Shown here piece by piece: positions 5,707 through 12,875 of a stretch of 21,224 nt of DNA. The position numbers and the translations under genes were made by a program. Origin of the DNA: DAMCZI01 sp032095175. Its GTDB lineage: Bacteria > Bacillota > Clostridia > Clostridiales > Caloramatoraceae. Each line of letters starts with the position of its first letter. Position 1 is the first letter of the stretch. The DNA lies in contig DAMCZI010000061.1 of the NCBI GenBank assembly GCA_032095175.1, forward strand, positions 1 through 21,224, given 5' to 3'. A model generated the notes under the pieces. The model saw only the letters and a list, made by a program, of their open reading frames with translations, searched no databases and was not told the DNA's origin.

Positions 5707-6891
5707 TCATGTTCTAAATATAACATCCTCTCTTGAGAACATATATCTTGCAAATAGAATTGAAGCACCAATGTAAATTATCAGCCATCCAAGGGTTAGA
5801 CCCATATGAAGCGGATTATAAATACCGTTTATCAGTTCCTTTATTACCATTACAACATTCACAAGTGGTATATTGAATATTGCAATAGATACGTTTTTAG
5901 CCTCCATCATATAGGTTCCATAGGCTGCTGCAATTCCTATTATTGTTAATGGTGAAAGGTATGTCTGTGCTTCCTTAAATGACCTTGCAAATATACTTAT
6001 GGAAAGTTCTAGTGCACCAAATGTCATTGTTAAAAGCAATGCACATATTCCCATTAAAACCAATGCCTTCGGGGATAAAGCAAAAGCCATTTCCCCACCA
6101 AACATGTTACCCCCAGCCTTAAAGCCAAGGAATACACCTAGAAGAGATGATATGGTTCCAATAAGCCCCATAACTGTAATAGCAAGAAGCTTTCCAAATA
6201 GAAGACTCATTCTTCCAGTCTGAGTTGTAAGTAGTGGTTCTAGCGTTCCCCTCTCCTTTTCTCCTGCACCAAGATCAGTTGCTGCAGCCATAGGACCTGT
6301 CATTGCATATATCATCAACATCATCGGAAGCATCAAGCTTAGCATAAATTTACCAAAGCCGCCCTTTTCCTTTGCTGCAACCTCTTCCTTTATATTAAAT
6401 GGATTTAATATCGAAACGTCTATACCCTTCTCGGTAAGTCTCGATTTAACAATCTCCTTTGAATAAGCATCAATAAGTGAGCTTATTGTATCCTTAGCCA
6501 TGTTTGAGCTTTGGCTTGTATCATCATAAATTATCTTGAGTTCAACAGGTTTCTCTTCCTTTATTGTTTGTTCAAAATTATCAGGAATTATTATTCCTAT
6601 GTATATATTACCTTCTTTAACATCATTTTTAATATCCTTCGAATCAATAAAAGAAATATTTTTCTGGGATTTTAAAAATGATGATAGTGTACTTCCTGAG
6701 TTATCGACTACTGCTACCTTTAGATTTTCTAATACCTTTTTGGTACTCTTCTCCATTCCTCTCCCCATCAAACCAAACATAATGGGAAAAATCAAAAGTG
6801 GTATGATTATACTTGTTATAACTGTTTTTCTATCCCTAAAAAGATCCTTTAATTCCTTTTTAAAAACGGTAAGCATTCCACTACTTTTCAT
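5707..6891 (-). CDS. natB: ABC-2 type transporter permease, NatB-like
   Basis: This is a membrane subunit of an ABC exporter. A cytoplasmic start (FKKELKDLFRDRKT) leads into a first membrane helix near residues 24-43. A large extracytoplasmic domain of about 130 residues follows, and five more hydrophobic segments lie in the C-terminal half. The motif GAGEKERGTLEPLLTT is characteristic of the NatB/YhaP branch of ABC-2 permeases. In B. subtilis NatAB exports sodium; relatives export other substrates, so the substrate here is not certain. The preferred start is ATG 6891 with AGGTG six nt upstream; GTG 6900 is an in-frame alternative. The gene overlaps the natA stop, indicating translational coupling. 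Confidence 0.87.
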   Translation of the reverse strand: MKSSGMLTVFKKELKDLFRDRKTVITSIIIPLLIFPIMFGLMGRGMEKSTKKVLENLKVAVVDNSGSTLSSFLKSQKNISFIDSKDIKNDVKEGNIYIGIIIPDNFEQTIKEEKPVELKIIYDDTSQSSNMAKDTISSLIDAYSKEIVKSRLTEKGIDVSILNPFNIKEEVAAKEKGGFGKFMLSLMLPMMLMIYAMTGPMAAATDLGAGEKERGTLEPLLTTQTGRMSLLFGKLLAITVMGLIGTISSLLGVFLGFKAGGNMFGGEMAFALSPKALVLMGICALLLTMTFGALELSISIFARSFKEAQTYLSPLTIIGIAAAYGTYMMEAKNVSIAIFNIPLVNVVMVIKELINGIYNPLHMGLTLGWLIIYIGASILFARYMFSREDVIFRT

Positions 6892-7609
6892 TTCTGTCAC
6901 CTACCAATCTCATAAATACTTCCTCAAGGTCTTCTCCATGCTTGTCCTTAAGTTCCTGAATACCTGAATCTTCAACAACCTTACCCTTATGGATAATAAC
7001 AATTCTATGGCAGAGCTTTTCTACCTCTTGCATACTATGGCTTGAAAAGATAATGGACTTGTTTTCTCCCTTACAGGATAATATAAAGTCCTGAACTATT
7101 TTTGAAGATGTAACATCCAATCCTGCGGTTGGTTCATCAAAAAGCATTACACTTGGATTATGTACTATGGAACGTGCAATAGCTACCTTTTGCTTCATAC
7201 CCCTTGAAAACTTACCTACTCTTCTATCCATGTATTCCTCCATATCAAGAAGCTTGGCAAGTCTTTTTATATTCTCATCCGAAGTTTTATCATCCATACC
7301 ATTCAAATCAGCAAAATACTTTATATTTTCCCTTGCAGTAAGCCTGTCATATAGCCCTATTTCTCCTCCAAATAGAATGCCAATTTGGCTTCTAACCTTT
7401 GAACTCTCTGTTATTAAATCATATCCATTTATATTGGCAGTTCCTGCAGTAGGTTTTAGCATCGTTGCAAGCATTCTCAATGTAGTAGTTTTACCTGCAC
7501 CGTTTTCTCCAAGAAGTCCTACTATTTCACCAGGCTTTACAGTAAAGGCTATATCATCAACTGCCTTTACTTTTTTAAAATGTTTACATAAACCCTTAAC
7601 TTCGATCAA
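6881..7609 (-). CDS. natA: ABC transporter ATP-binding protein, NatA-like
   Basis: This is a single nucleotide-binding domain of 242 residues. Walker A GENGAGKT is at 34-41, the Q-loop region follows near IGILFG, the signature FSRGMKQ is at 134-140, Walker B VMLFDEP is at 154-160, and the switch His is at 191. It should power the NatB permease encoded immediately downstream, with overlapping reading frames. The start is TTG 7609, preceded by AGGGGGGGATATTT, in which a run of seven G is the SD. It begins 17 nt after the ispF stop, so it is probably transcribed with ispDF despite having no metabolic link to it. Confidence 0.92.
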   Translation of the reverse strand: MIEVKGLCKHFKKVKAVDDIAFTVKPGEIVGLLGENGAGKTTTLRMLATMLKPTAGTANINGYDLITESSKVRSQIGILFGGEIGLYDRLTARENIKYFADLNGMDDKTSDENIKRLAKLLDMEEYMDRRVGKFSRGMKQKVAIARSIVHNPSVMLFDEPTAGLDVTSSKIVQDFILSCKGENKSIIFSSHSMQEVEKLCHRIVIIHKGKVVEDSGIQELKDKHGEDLEEVFMRLVGDRNEK

Positions 7610-7626
7610 AAATATCCCCCCCTAAA

Positions 7627-8094
7627 TCAATATAGAAGACTTACAGCATGGGCTGCAATCCCTTCTCCATTACCTGTAAAACCAAGCCCTTCCTCTGTGG
7701 TTGCCTTTATATTTATACAATCAATATCCATATCAAGTCTCATTGATATGTTTTTTCTCATGTTCTCTATGTATGGCAGCATTTTAGGCTTCTGGGCTAT
7801 TATGGTAGCATCAATGTTGGAAATATTATATCCTTTATTCTTGATTAGTTTTAAAACATTCTCTAAAAGCCCCATACTGTCTGCACCTTTGTACTTTTCA
7901 TCGCTGTCAGGAAAATGTCTTCCTATATCTCCAAGTCCCGCTGCTCCTAAAAGGGAATCCATTATTGCATGGGTAAGTACATCTGCATCAGAATGTCCTA
8001 AAAGCCCTAATGCATAAGGTATTTCAACCCCTCCCATTATTAATTTTCTCCCTTCAACCAACCTGTGTACGTCATAACCATGTCCTATTCTCAC
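7627..8094 (-). CDS. ispF: 2-C-methyl-D-erythritol 2,4-cyclodiphosphate synthase
   Basis: This is the MEP-pathway enzyme that cyclises CDP-ME 2-phosphate with loss of CMP. It begins MRIGHGYDVHRL. The zinc ligands are Asp8, His10 and His42 (HSDADVLTHA), and the C-terminal ATTEEGLGFTG block carries the Thr and Glu of the nucleotide site. At 155 residues it has the usual size. The start is GTG 8094, preceded by AAGGAGATTACTT. A longer frame from 8112 would add six residues not seen in the family and would overlap the SD. ispD lies 109 nt upstream on the same strand, as in many bacteria. Confidence 0.96.
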   Translation of the reverse strand: MRIGHGYDVHRLVEGRKLIMGGVEIPYALGLLGHSDADVLTHAIMDSLLGAAGLGDIGRHFPDSDEKYKGADSMGLLENVLKLIKNKGYNISNIDATIIAQKPKMLPYIENMRKNISMRLDMDIDCINIKATTEEGLGFTGNGEGIAAHAVSLLY

Positions 8095-8162
8095 AAGTAA
8101 TCTCCTTTCCATACATTAAGAAATTCCACATAAGAAGCTGTACTTAATAGTATTATGTTCAT

Positions 8163-8190
8163 ATTTTAACATATAAAGCCATATTATCAA
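8163..8190 (-). promoter_or_regulatory. Possible promoter for ispF-natAB
   Basis: TTGATA (8190-8185), a 16-nt spacer and TAAAAT (8168-8163) lie in the 109-nt gap between ispD and ispF. The match is moderate. Confidence 0.35.
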
Positions 8191-8203
8191 ACATACTTTA
8201 ATA

Positions 8204-8887
8204 TTATTCTTTAGATAGTATCGCCTCAGCAAATACAACATCCTCCGGAGTTGTTATTTTAATATTATTATAGCTTCCCTCAATAACCTTTACCTTATAT
8301 CCAATATGTTCTACAAGCATTGTATCATCTGTTCCATTAAAACCTTCCTCTAACGCTCTTTTGTGTGCTTCTAATATCAATCTGTATTTAAAAGCTTGGG
8401 GGGTTTGAATTGCCCAAAGCCTGCTTCTATCTGGAGTTTCTGTGGATAGCCCATCCTCCCCTATAACCTTTATTGTATCCTTTACAGGCACAGCGGCAGT
8501 ACATGCTCCTATTTCCCTTGCAGCTTCTATACTCTTTTCAATAATATCATCATCAACAAAAGGTCTAACTCCATCGTGTATCAAGACTAACTCTGTTTCA
8601 GTATTACAGTGTTTAAGGCCATTATATACCGATTCCTGTCTTTCCCTTCCCCCTGGAATAACATGCTTTACCTTTGTAAATTGATATTTGTTTACTATAT
8701 CATTTTTGCAAAAATCCATATCACTCTCAGGAACCACAAGTACTATATCATCAATGGATTTTGATTTTTGAAAAACCTCAATGGTTCTTGCAATAATCTC
8801 CTTTTCCCCAATCCTTATATACTGTTTACTAATCTTTTGGCCCATTCTTTTTCCTTTTCCACCTGCAACAATAATAGCAGAAATCAT
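8204..8887 (-). CDS. ispD: 2-C-methyl-D-erythritol 4-phosphate cytidylyltransferase
   Basis: This is the MEP-pathway enzyme that joins CTP and MEP to give CDP-ME. The nucleotide-binding loop AIIVAGGKGKRMG is at residues 4-16 with the catalytic Lys at 21 (ISKQY). HDGVRPF is at 104-110, the KDTIK block near 136-140, and the C-terminal NIKITTPEDVVFAEAIL block is present. At 227 residues it fits the family. The start is ATG 8887 with AAGGAGTTGATAAT upstream. The longer ORF from 8926 would include the SD inside the gene and is rejected. An inverted repeat (8934-8990) lies between its start and the terminator of the preceding gene. Confidence 0.95.
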   Translation of the reverse strand: MISAIIVAGGKGKRMGQKISKQYIRIGEKEIIARTIEVFQKSKSIDDIVLVVPESDMDFCKNDIVNKYQFTKVKHVIPGGRERQESVYNGLKHCNTETELVLIHDGVRPFVDDDIIEKSIEAAREIGACTAAVPVKDTIKVIGEDGLSTETPDRSRLWAIQTPQAFKYRLILEAHKRALEEGFNGTDDTMLVEHIGYKVKVIEGSYNNIKITTPEDVVFAEAILSKE

Positions 8888-8933
8888 ATTATCAACTCCT
8901 TTTTTAAGGTTATCGTGGAGGTGCACTTTCAGA

Positions 8934-8990
8934 AGGTAACAGGCACTTGAGTTTTGAGTTGTTTAATCAAAACTCAAGAACCTGTCACCT
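8934..8990. repeat. 24-bp inverted repeat (REP-like hairpin) upstream of ispD
   Basis: Arms 8934-8957 and 8967-8990 are complementary at 21 of 24 positions around a 9-nt loop. The arm reads AGGTAACAGGCACTTGAGTT then TTGA. No U-tract follows on either strand, so it is not an ordinary terminator. It could be a dispersed repeat or an ispD leader structure. Confidence 0.6.
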
Positions 8991-9005
8991 AGGTATGCAC
9001 TCCAT

Positions 9006-9035
9006 TTATAAAAAAGGTGGAGCTATTGCTCCACC
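9006..9035 (-). terminator. Rho-independent terminator of the PIN-TRAM gene
   Basis: On the minus strand GGTGGAGC-AATA-GCTCCACC is followed by TTTTTTATAA: a perfect 8-bp stem, tetraloop and U-tract. Confidence 0.92.
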
Positions 9036-9060
9036 CTCATCTCAAAAGAATAATTAATTT

Positions 9061-10194
9061 TTACACTGCTCTTTCTTGAAGATTTTTCATCTTAGCAAAA
9101 ATCATTCTTCCAGCAGCAGTCTGAAGAACACTGGTAACAATTACATCAACAGGCTCTCCAAGATATTTTCTTCCACCCTCAACAACTATCATTGTTCCAT
9201 CATCAAGATATGCAACACCCTGCCCGGATTCTTTTCCATCCTTGACAATCTGTAAATGCATTTCCTCACCTGGAATAACCACCGGCTTTATTGCATTTGC
9301 CAGTTCATTTATATTCAAAACCGGTACTCCCTGAAACTCAGCTACCTTATTGAGATTGAAATCATTTGTAATAATCTTTCCTGCCATTGTCTGTCCGAGT
9401 TTTAAGAGCTTGCTGTCAACTTCCTGTATGTTTGGAAAATCCTTTTCAGATATCTCAACAGTAAGGGGAAGCTCCTTCTGTATTTCATTTAATATATCAA
9501 GTCCCCTTCTGCCTCTTGTTCTTTTAAGGGAATCAGATGAATCAGCAATATGTCTTAATTCTTCAAGGACGAAGGATGGTATTATAAATGGTCCTTCAAC
9601 AAAACCTGTTTTTAATATATCAAGAATTCTTCCATCTATTATTACACTTGTATCAAGTATTTTAGGAATACATCCTAATGCTCTACCATCACCCTTGCCC
9701 TTTTTATCCTTACCAAATCGCTTTAAAAAGGTAAATATATTGTAAAAATCCTCTCTCTTTTTAATTGCAATGTTTAATCCAAGGGTACCAAATACTAAGT
9801 TAACTATAATTGAGATTATACCCCCAATAACAGATAAAACATTATCAGTACTTAAAAGCTTTGAAAATGCACCTACTAGAAGGTTAGCTATAATAAGTCC
9901 TACAATCAAACCACTACCACCGATTATTATTTCATTGGTTGGTATTTTTTGAAGCCAGTTTTCCATTACACTAATGGATTTCCAAACAAAATTAATGATA
10001 AAGGGTGAAACTGCATAAAATATAATTCCAAATAAAGTCATTCCTATTGCATAAGCAATTAGTAAAGAGATAGAAAAATGATCCGGTTTTATAAATCCGC
10101 TAAAAAAGTTTAGCTTTACCACAATGTTTGTAATTAGGTACCCCACAACAAGTCCAACTGCTGATAAAAGTCCTCTTATAATTTTATTTAACAT
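9061..10194 (-). CDS. yacL: Membrane-anchored PIN/TRAM domain protein (YacL family)
   Basis: About four hydrophobic segments fill residues 1-145 (roughly 8-27, 41-70, 88-110 and 119-142). A cytoplasmic PIN domain follows at about 178-303. Its four acidic metal ligands look intact: Asp181 (ILDTS), Glu211/212 (VLEEL), Asp260 (VDSKLL) and Asp278 (TNDFN). The C-terminal ~70 residues form a TRAM domain (IPGEEMHLQIVKDG onward), a likely RNA-binding module. The family is therefore a probable membrane-linked ribonuclease, but its substrate is not established. ATG 10194 follows GGAGGTGAATAG. In Firmicutes it commonly sits between carD or disA and ispD, as here. It ends at a clear terminator. Confidence 0.93.
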   Translation of the reverse strand: MLNKIIRGLLSAVGLVVGYLITNIVVKLNFFSGFIKPDHFSISLLIAYAIGMTLFGIIFYAVSPFIINFVWKSISVMENWLQKIPTNEIIIGGSGLIVGLIIANLLVGAFSKLLSTDNVLSVIGGIISIIVNLVFGTLGLNIAIKKREDFYNIFTFLKRFGKDKKGKGDGRALGCIPKILDTSVIIDGRILDILKTGFVEGPFIIPSFVLEELRHIADSSDSLKRTRGRRGLDILNEIQKELPLTVEISEKDFPNIQEVDSKLLKLGQTMAGKIITNDFNLNKVAEFQGVPVLNINELANAIKPVVIPGEEMHLQIVKDGKESGQGVAYLDDGTMIVVEGGRKYLGEPVDVIVTSVLQTAAGRMIFAKMKNLQERAV

Positions 10195-10433
10195 CTATTC
10201 ACCTCCGTATATAGTATATACATAAATTAAAAGTATTATATAAATGACCTGTATAAAACAATAATTTTGTAACCATTTACTCAGTAAATTGGTTTATATC
10301 ATCCAATTTCACAACAAAATATATCATCAAGTTAATTATCAAATATTACCATAGCCATTATATTTATTACTACTATACATTAAAGCTATATAAATTGCAA
10401 TAAAGTTTGTTATAACATTATATGACTTTTTTA
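10195..10433. other. AT-rich gap between carD and the PIN-TRAM gene, with an operator-like palindrome
   Basis: No gene is seen. The main structure is a palindrome at 10271-10294 (AACCATTTACT-c-AGTAAATTGGTT), whose arms are complementary except for one extra T. It lies about 80 nt upstream of the PIN-TRAM start. The nearly absent loop fits a DNA-binding dimer better than an RNA hairpin. Weak TATAAT-like boxes lie between it and the start codon. Confidence 0.4.
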
Positions 10434-10928
10434 TTAACAAAACTGATCCCTTGACATTATAAGATTTAATATGAACATTCTTGTTTCTAGAAAATCTCTT
10501 CTCAGCACAAGGGAAATTTCACTGCATACCATATCTAATATCTCATTTAATACCTTAAATTCACTTCTCGACAGCTTCTTACTTTTTGAGAGATTTGCAA
10601 TATCCCTTAGCACACCAGCGAGTTTAAATATGCTGCCGCAATTTATTGCATCTCTATAATGTTTATATCTGTCGAGCCATTTCCCGGGCAATTTTTTCGG
10701 TGAATCCCCTAAAATTTCAAGTATTTTGACATATTCCTCTGGTTTTATTGTTTCTCTGATTTTATCTGCCTCCTTTGAGTGGACAGGTATCATTATATTC
10801 ATGTCATTTATAATGAAATGTATTACATAGTACTTTCCTATCTCCCCACAAACTTCTTTATCCTCTATGCTTAATATATATCCAGCTCCAAACACAGGAA
10901 TATAAACTATATCTCCTATATTAAACAT
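10434..10928 (-). CDS. CarD-family transcriptional regulator
   Basis: This is a 164-residue protein beginning MFNIGDIVYIPVFGAGYILS, the CarD/CdnL RNA-polymerase-interacting domain (about 1-65, Tudor-like). An all-helical C-terminal domain follows, with KKLSRSEFKVLNEILDMV. CarD proteins bind the RNA polymerase beta subunit and tune open-complex stability, notably at rRNA promoters. ATG 10928 is preceded by GAAGGTGTGATTTT. The end (SRDQFC) is followed by AT-rich DNA with no obvious terminator. The upstream gap carries copy B of the 82-nt element. The CarD-PIN/TRAM-ispD order is familiar in Clostridia. Confidence 0.87.
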   Translation of the reverse strand: MFNIGDIVYIPVFGAGYILSIEDKEVCGEIGKYYVIHFIINDMNIMIPVHSKEADKIRETIKPEEYVKILEILGDSPKKLPGKWLDRYKHYRDAINCGSIFKLAGVLRDIANLSKSKKLSRSEFKVLNEILDMVCSEISLVLRRDFLETRMFILNLIMSRDQFC

Positions 10929-10966
10929 AAAATCACACCTTCATAATTTATTAGGGACAACATATT

Positions 10967-11047
10967 TATATGTTTCGAATAAATAATCTACATTTTTCAG
11001 TTCTAAACATTTATACGAAATCATATTCCTCGATTCATTAATCGCAC
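10967..11047 (-). repeat. Paired ~82-nt intergenic element, copy B (upstream of carD)
   Basis: On the minus strand it starts GTGCGATTAATGAATCGAGG and ends GAAACATATA. It is about 82% identical to 3946-4027 and points toward carD as copy A points toward hprK; it ends 38 nt before the carD start codon. Changed bases within the possible pairs (GCGA/TCGT, GTATAAATGT) keep G-U pairing. A frame through it reads AINESRNMISYKCL and runs on to a stop just before the carD SD, so a degraded or tiny coding sequence cannot be excluded. Confidence 0.7.
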
Positions 11048-11083
11048 CATACAACATATTGAAGTTTCAATGCGATCAATAGA

Positions 11084-11092
11084 TTGTCGAAT
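11084..11092 (+). promoter_or_regulatory. Possible Spo0A box
   Basis: TTGTCGAAT contains the 7-nt core TGTCGAA recognised by Spo0A-P. It lies in the divergent gap between carD and the 131-residue protein gene. A single 7-mer in AT-rich DNA can occur by chance. Confidence 0.3.
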
Positions 11093-11216
11093 ATTGTCTA
11101 TCCCTTACTATTAGTATATTAATACATTACAAATTTTGTTTACAACTTAATGCTATAAATCAAAAGAATTTCATTACTTATTTTGGAAATTTAATATTTT
11201 TAAACAGCCAATATAT

Positions 11217-11246
11217 TTGACATTTCATATAAAGAATACTTATAAT
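11217..11246 (+). promoter_or_regulatory. Promoter for the 131-residue protein gene
   Basis: TTGACA (11217-11222), an 18-nt spacer and TATAAT (11241-11246) make a consensus sigma-A type promoter. It predicts a leader of about 110 nt before the ATG at 11363. Confidence 0.75.
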
Positions 11247-11362
11247 ATTATTAAGGATTAAGAAGTAATATGGTATCCTGTATTTTGTTCGTTGTTTGTC
11301 ACTATTTTTTAGCAAATAACACTTCCTGTTCCATAAAAAATTGCGTTAAGGAGTGGAAGCAT

Positions 11363-11758
11363 ATGAAGGATATTATTGTAGACGATTTTCAAAACATAGT
11401 GTCTGAGTCATTGATTAGACATAGAAGCATAGTTGATATTATGACCAAACTCAGTGAATCAAATGGTAGGGTAAATCGGGCAGTTGCAAAATCAGTTACT
11501 TCCTGTGGCTGCATAAGCGTCAATGCGCACAAGCAAAAACTTCCAGATGATGCATCACTTGAAAACATCTCCGATCTTTTGAGTTATCAAATAGAGGGGA
11601 AGCTTTGTGATAACTGTCGTGAAGTGCTTGAAGAAGAAATAGGAAGAAATGTTTACTACTTGGCTGCATTATGCAATGCTGTAGGTATTGATTTTTTTGA
11701 TACCTTACTTAAAAAATACGATAAATTAGAAACACTAGGTAAATTCACATTTCTCTAG
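11363..11758 (+). CDS. Conserved-looking small protein with SCGC and CDNC motifs (131 residues)
   Basis: The protein begins MKDIIVDDFQNIVSESLIRH. It is largely helical and soluble, with two cysteine pairs: SCGC near residue 47 and CDNC near residue 81. These could bind metal or form disulfides. It resembles small Clostridium proteins that I recall being annotated as 'DUF1573 domain-containing'; that assignment is from memory and uncertain. Start ATG 11363 has AAGGAG at 9 nt. The longer frame from ATG 11270 lacks an SD and adds a hydrophobic 31-residue leader, so it is rejected. The gene has a consensus promoter and a strong terminator, converges on disA, and is divergent from carD. No function is proposed. 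Confidence 0.8.
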   Translation: MKDIIVDDFQNIVSESLIRHRSIVDIMTKLSESNGRVNRAVAKSVTSCGCISVNAHKQKLPDDASLENISDLLSYQIEGKLCDNCREVLEEEIGRNVYYLAALCNAVGIDFFDTLLKKYDKLETLGKFTFL

Positions 11759-11769
11759 AATTAACGATT

Positions 11770-11800
11770 AAAACCCCATCCTTGGATGGGGTTTTATATA
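11770..11800. terminator. Bidirectional terminator between the 131-residue gene and disA
   Basis: AAAACCCCATCC (11770-11781) pairs with GGATGGGGTTTT (11784-11795), about 11 usable pairs with a tight loop. T-rich sequence lies on both sides. Confidence 0.85.
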
Positions 11801-11804
11801 TTTT

Positions 11805-12869
11805 CTACATATGTCTATTTAAAAGCACCTGTTCCTGAAGCTTTCTCATTCCGTCCTTTATATTTCTTGCTCTTGCTTCTCCTATACCTTCAACATCATC
11901 AAGTTCCTCAATAGTTGCACAAAGTATGTTTTTAAAATTATGAAATCTTTTTACAATGTTTTCTACAACCACAACAGGCAACCTTGGTATCCTGTTAAGC
12001 AATCTATATCCCCTGGATGATACCATTGTCTCAACCATTAGGTCTGGTGTATATCCCATAAGCTTACAAAATGTAGATAATTCCAAAAGTTCTTCAGATG
12101 AAAGGTTTTTTATAGCCTTTACAACATCATTATAATCCTTTTGTTCTTCAACATAATCCCTTACTAATAAAATTCCCTCTTCTTCAACCTTGTCTGCAAG
12201 ATCCTCCAACTGCATCGAAACAAGCCTTCCCTCATTTCCAAGCTCACAAACATATCTTTCTATTTCGTATACGATTCTCATAACCAGCTCATTTCGCTGT
12301 ATAGCAGTTACAACATCATATACAGTAACAAGATCTTCAAATTCAAGTGCTGAAAGATTTGTCATTGCTTCATCTAGTACAGTTTTATACCTTTCAAGGG
12401 TCTGTATTGCCTGATTAGCCTTTGTAAGTATAATGCCGGTATCCTTCAATACATATCTTAAATTGCCTTTATAAACAGTAATTACATTTCTTCTCTGGGA
12501 TATTGCAATAACAAGATTCCCAGTCTGCTTTCCAGCTCTGTCAGCTGTTCTGTGGCGTGTACCTGTTTCCATTGTATTTATTGAAGAATCCGGAACCAAC
12601 TGCGCATTAGCATAAAGGATTTTCTTCAAATCACTACTTATAACTATAGCTCCATCCATTTTGGCAAGTTCATAAAGATATGATGGGGTATATTCGCTAT
12701 TTATATAAAAGCCTCCATCTATTATCTTCATTACATTTTCCTGATCCCCTACAACTATTAGACCTCCCGTTTTAGCCTTAAGGACATTTTCTAGTCCATC
12801 TCTAAGGAGAGTGCCGGGAGCCATTAGTTTTAAAACACTCATAATTTCAGTTTCGCGGTTATCCCTCAT
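11805..12869 (-). CDS. disA: DNA integrity scanning diadenylate cyclase DisA
   Basis: DisA condenses two ATP into cyclic di-AMP and links DNA lesions to sporulation or growth control. The DAC domain covers about residues 1-145, with the catalytic motifs DGA (72-74) and GTRHRTA (103-109). A helical linker region follows (about 150-290). A helix-hairpin-helix DNA-binding end carries LDDVEGIGEARARNIKDGM. At 354 residues it matches the B. subtilis protein closely. ATG 12869 is preceded by GGGAGGGTAG at about 10 nt, which overlaps the radA stop. The 6-nt gap to radA shows cotranscription, as in other Firmicutes. It ends at the bidirectional terminator. Confidence 0.97.
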   Translation of the reverse strand: MRDNRETEIMSVLKLMAPGTLLRDGLENVLKAKTGGLIVVGDQENVMKIIDGGFYINSEYTPSYLYELAKMDGAIVISSDLKKILYANAQLVPDSSINTMETGTRHRTADRAGKQTGNLVIAISQRRNVITVYKGNLRYVLKDTGIILTKANQAIQTLERYKTVLDEAMTNLSALEFEDLVTVYDVVTAIQRNELVMRIVYEIERYVCELGNEGRLVSMQLEDLADKVEEEGILLVRDYVEEQKDYNDVVKAIKNLSSEELLELSTFCKLMGYTPDLMVETMVSSRGYRLLNRIPRLPVVVVENIVKRFHNFKNILCATIEELDDVEGIGEARARNIKDGMRKLQEQVLLNRHM

Positions 12870-12875
12870 TTTCTA

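Noticed and set aside
8888..8926. A 13-residue N-terminal extension of IspD
   Set aside because: The extension contains the SD AAGGAG of the family-conserved start MISAIIVAGGKG.
11270..11362. A hydrophobic 31-residue leader (possible signal peptide) on the 131-residue protein
   Set aside because: There is no SD before ATG 11270, while ATG 11363 has AAGGAG at proper spacing. The extra segment contains no convincing signal-peptidase site.
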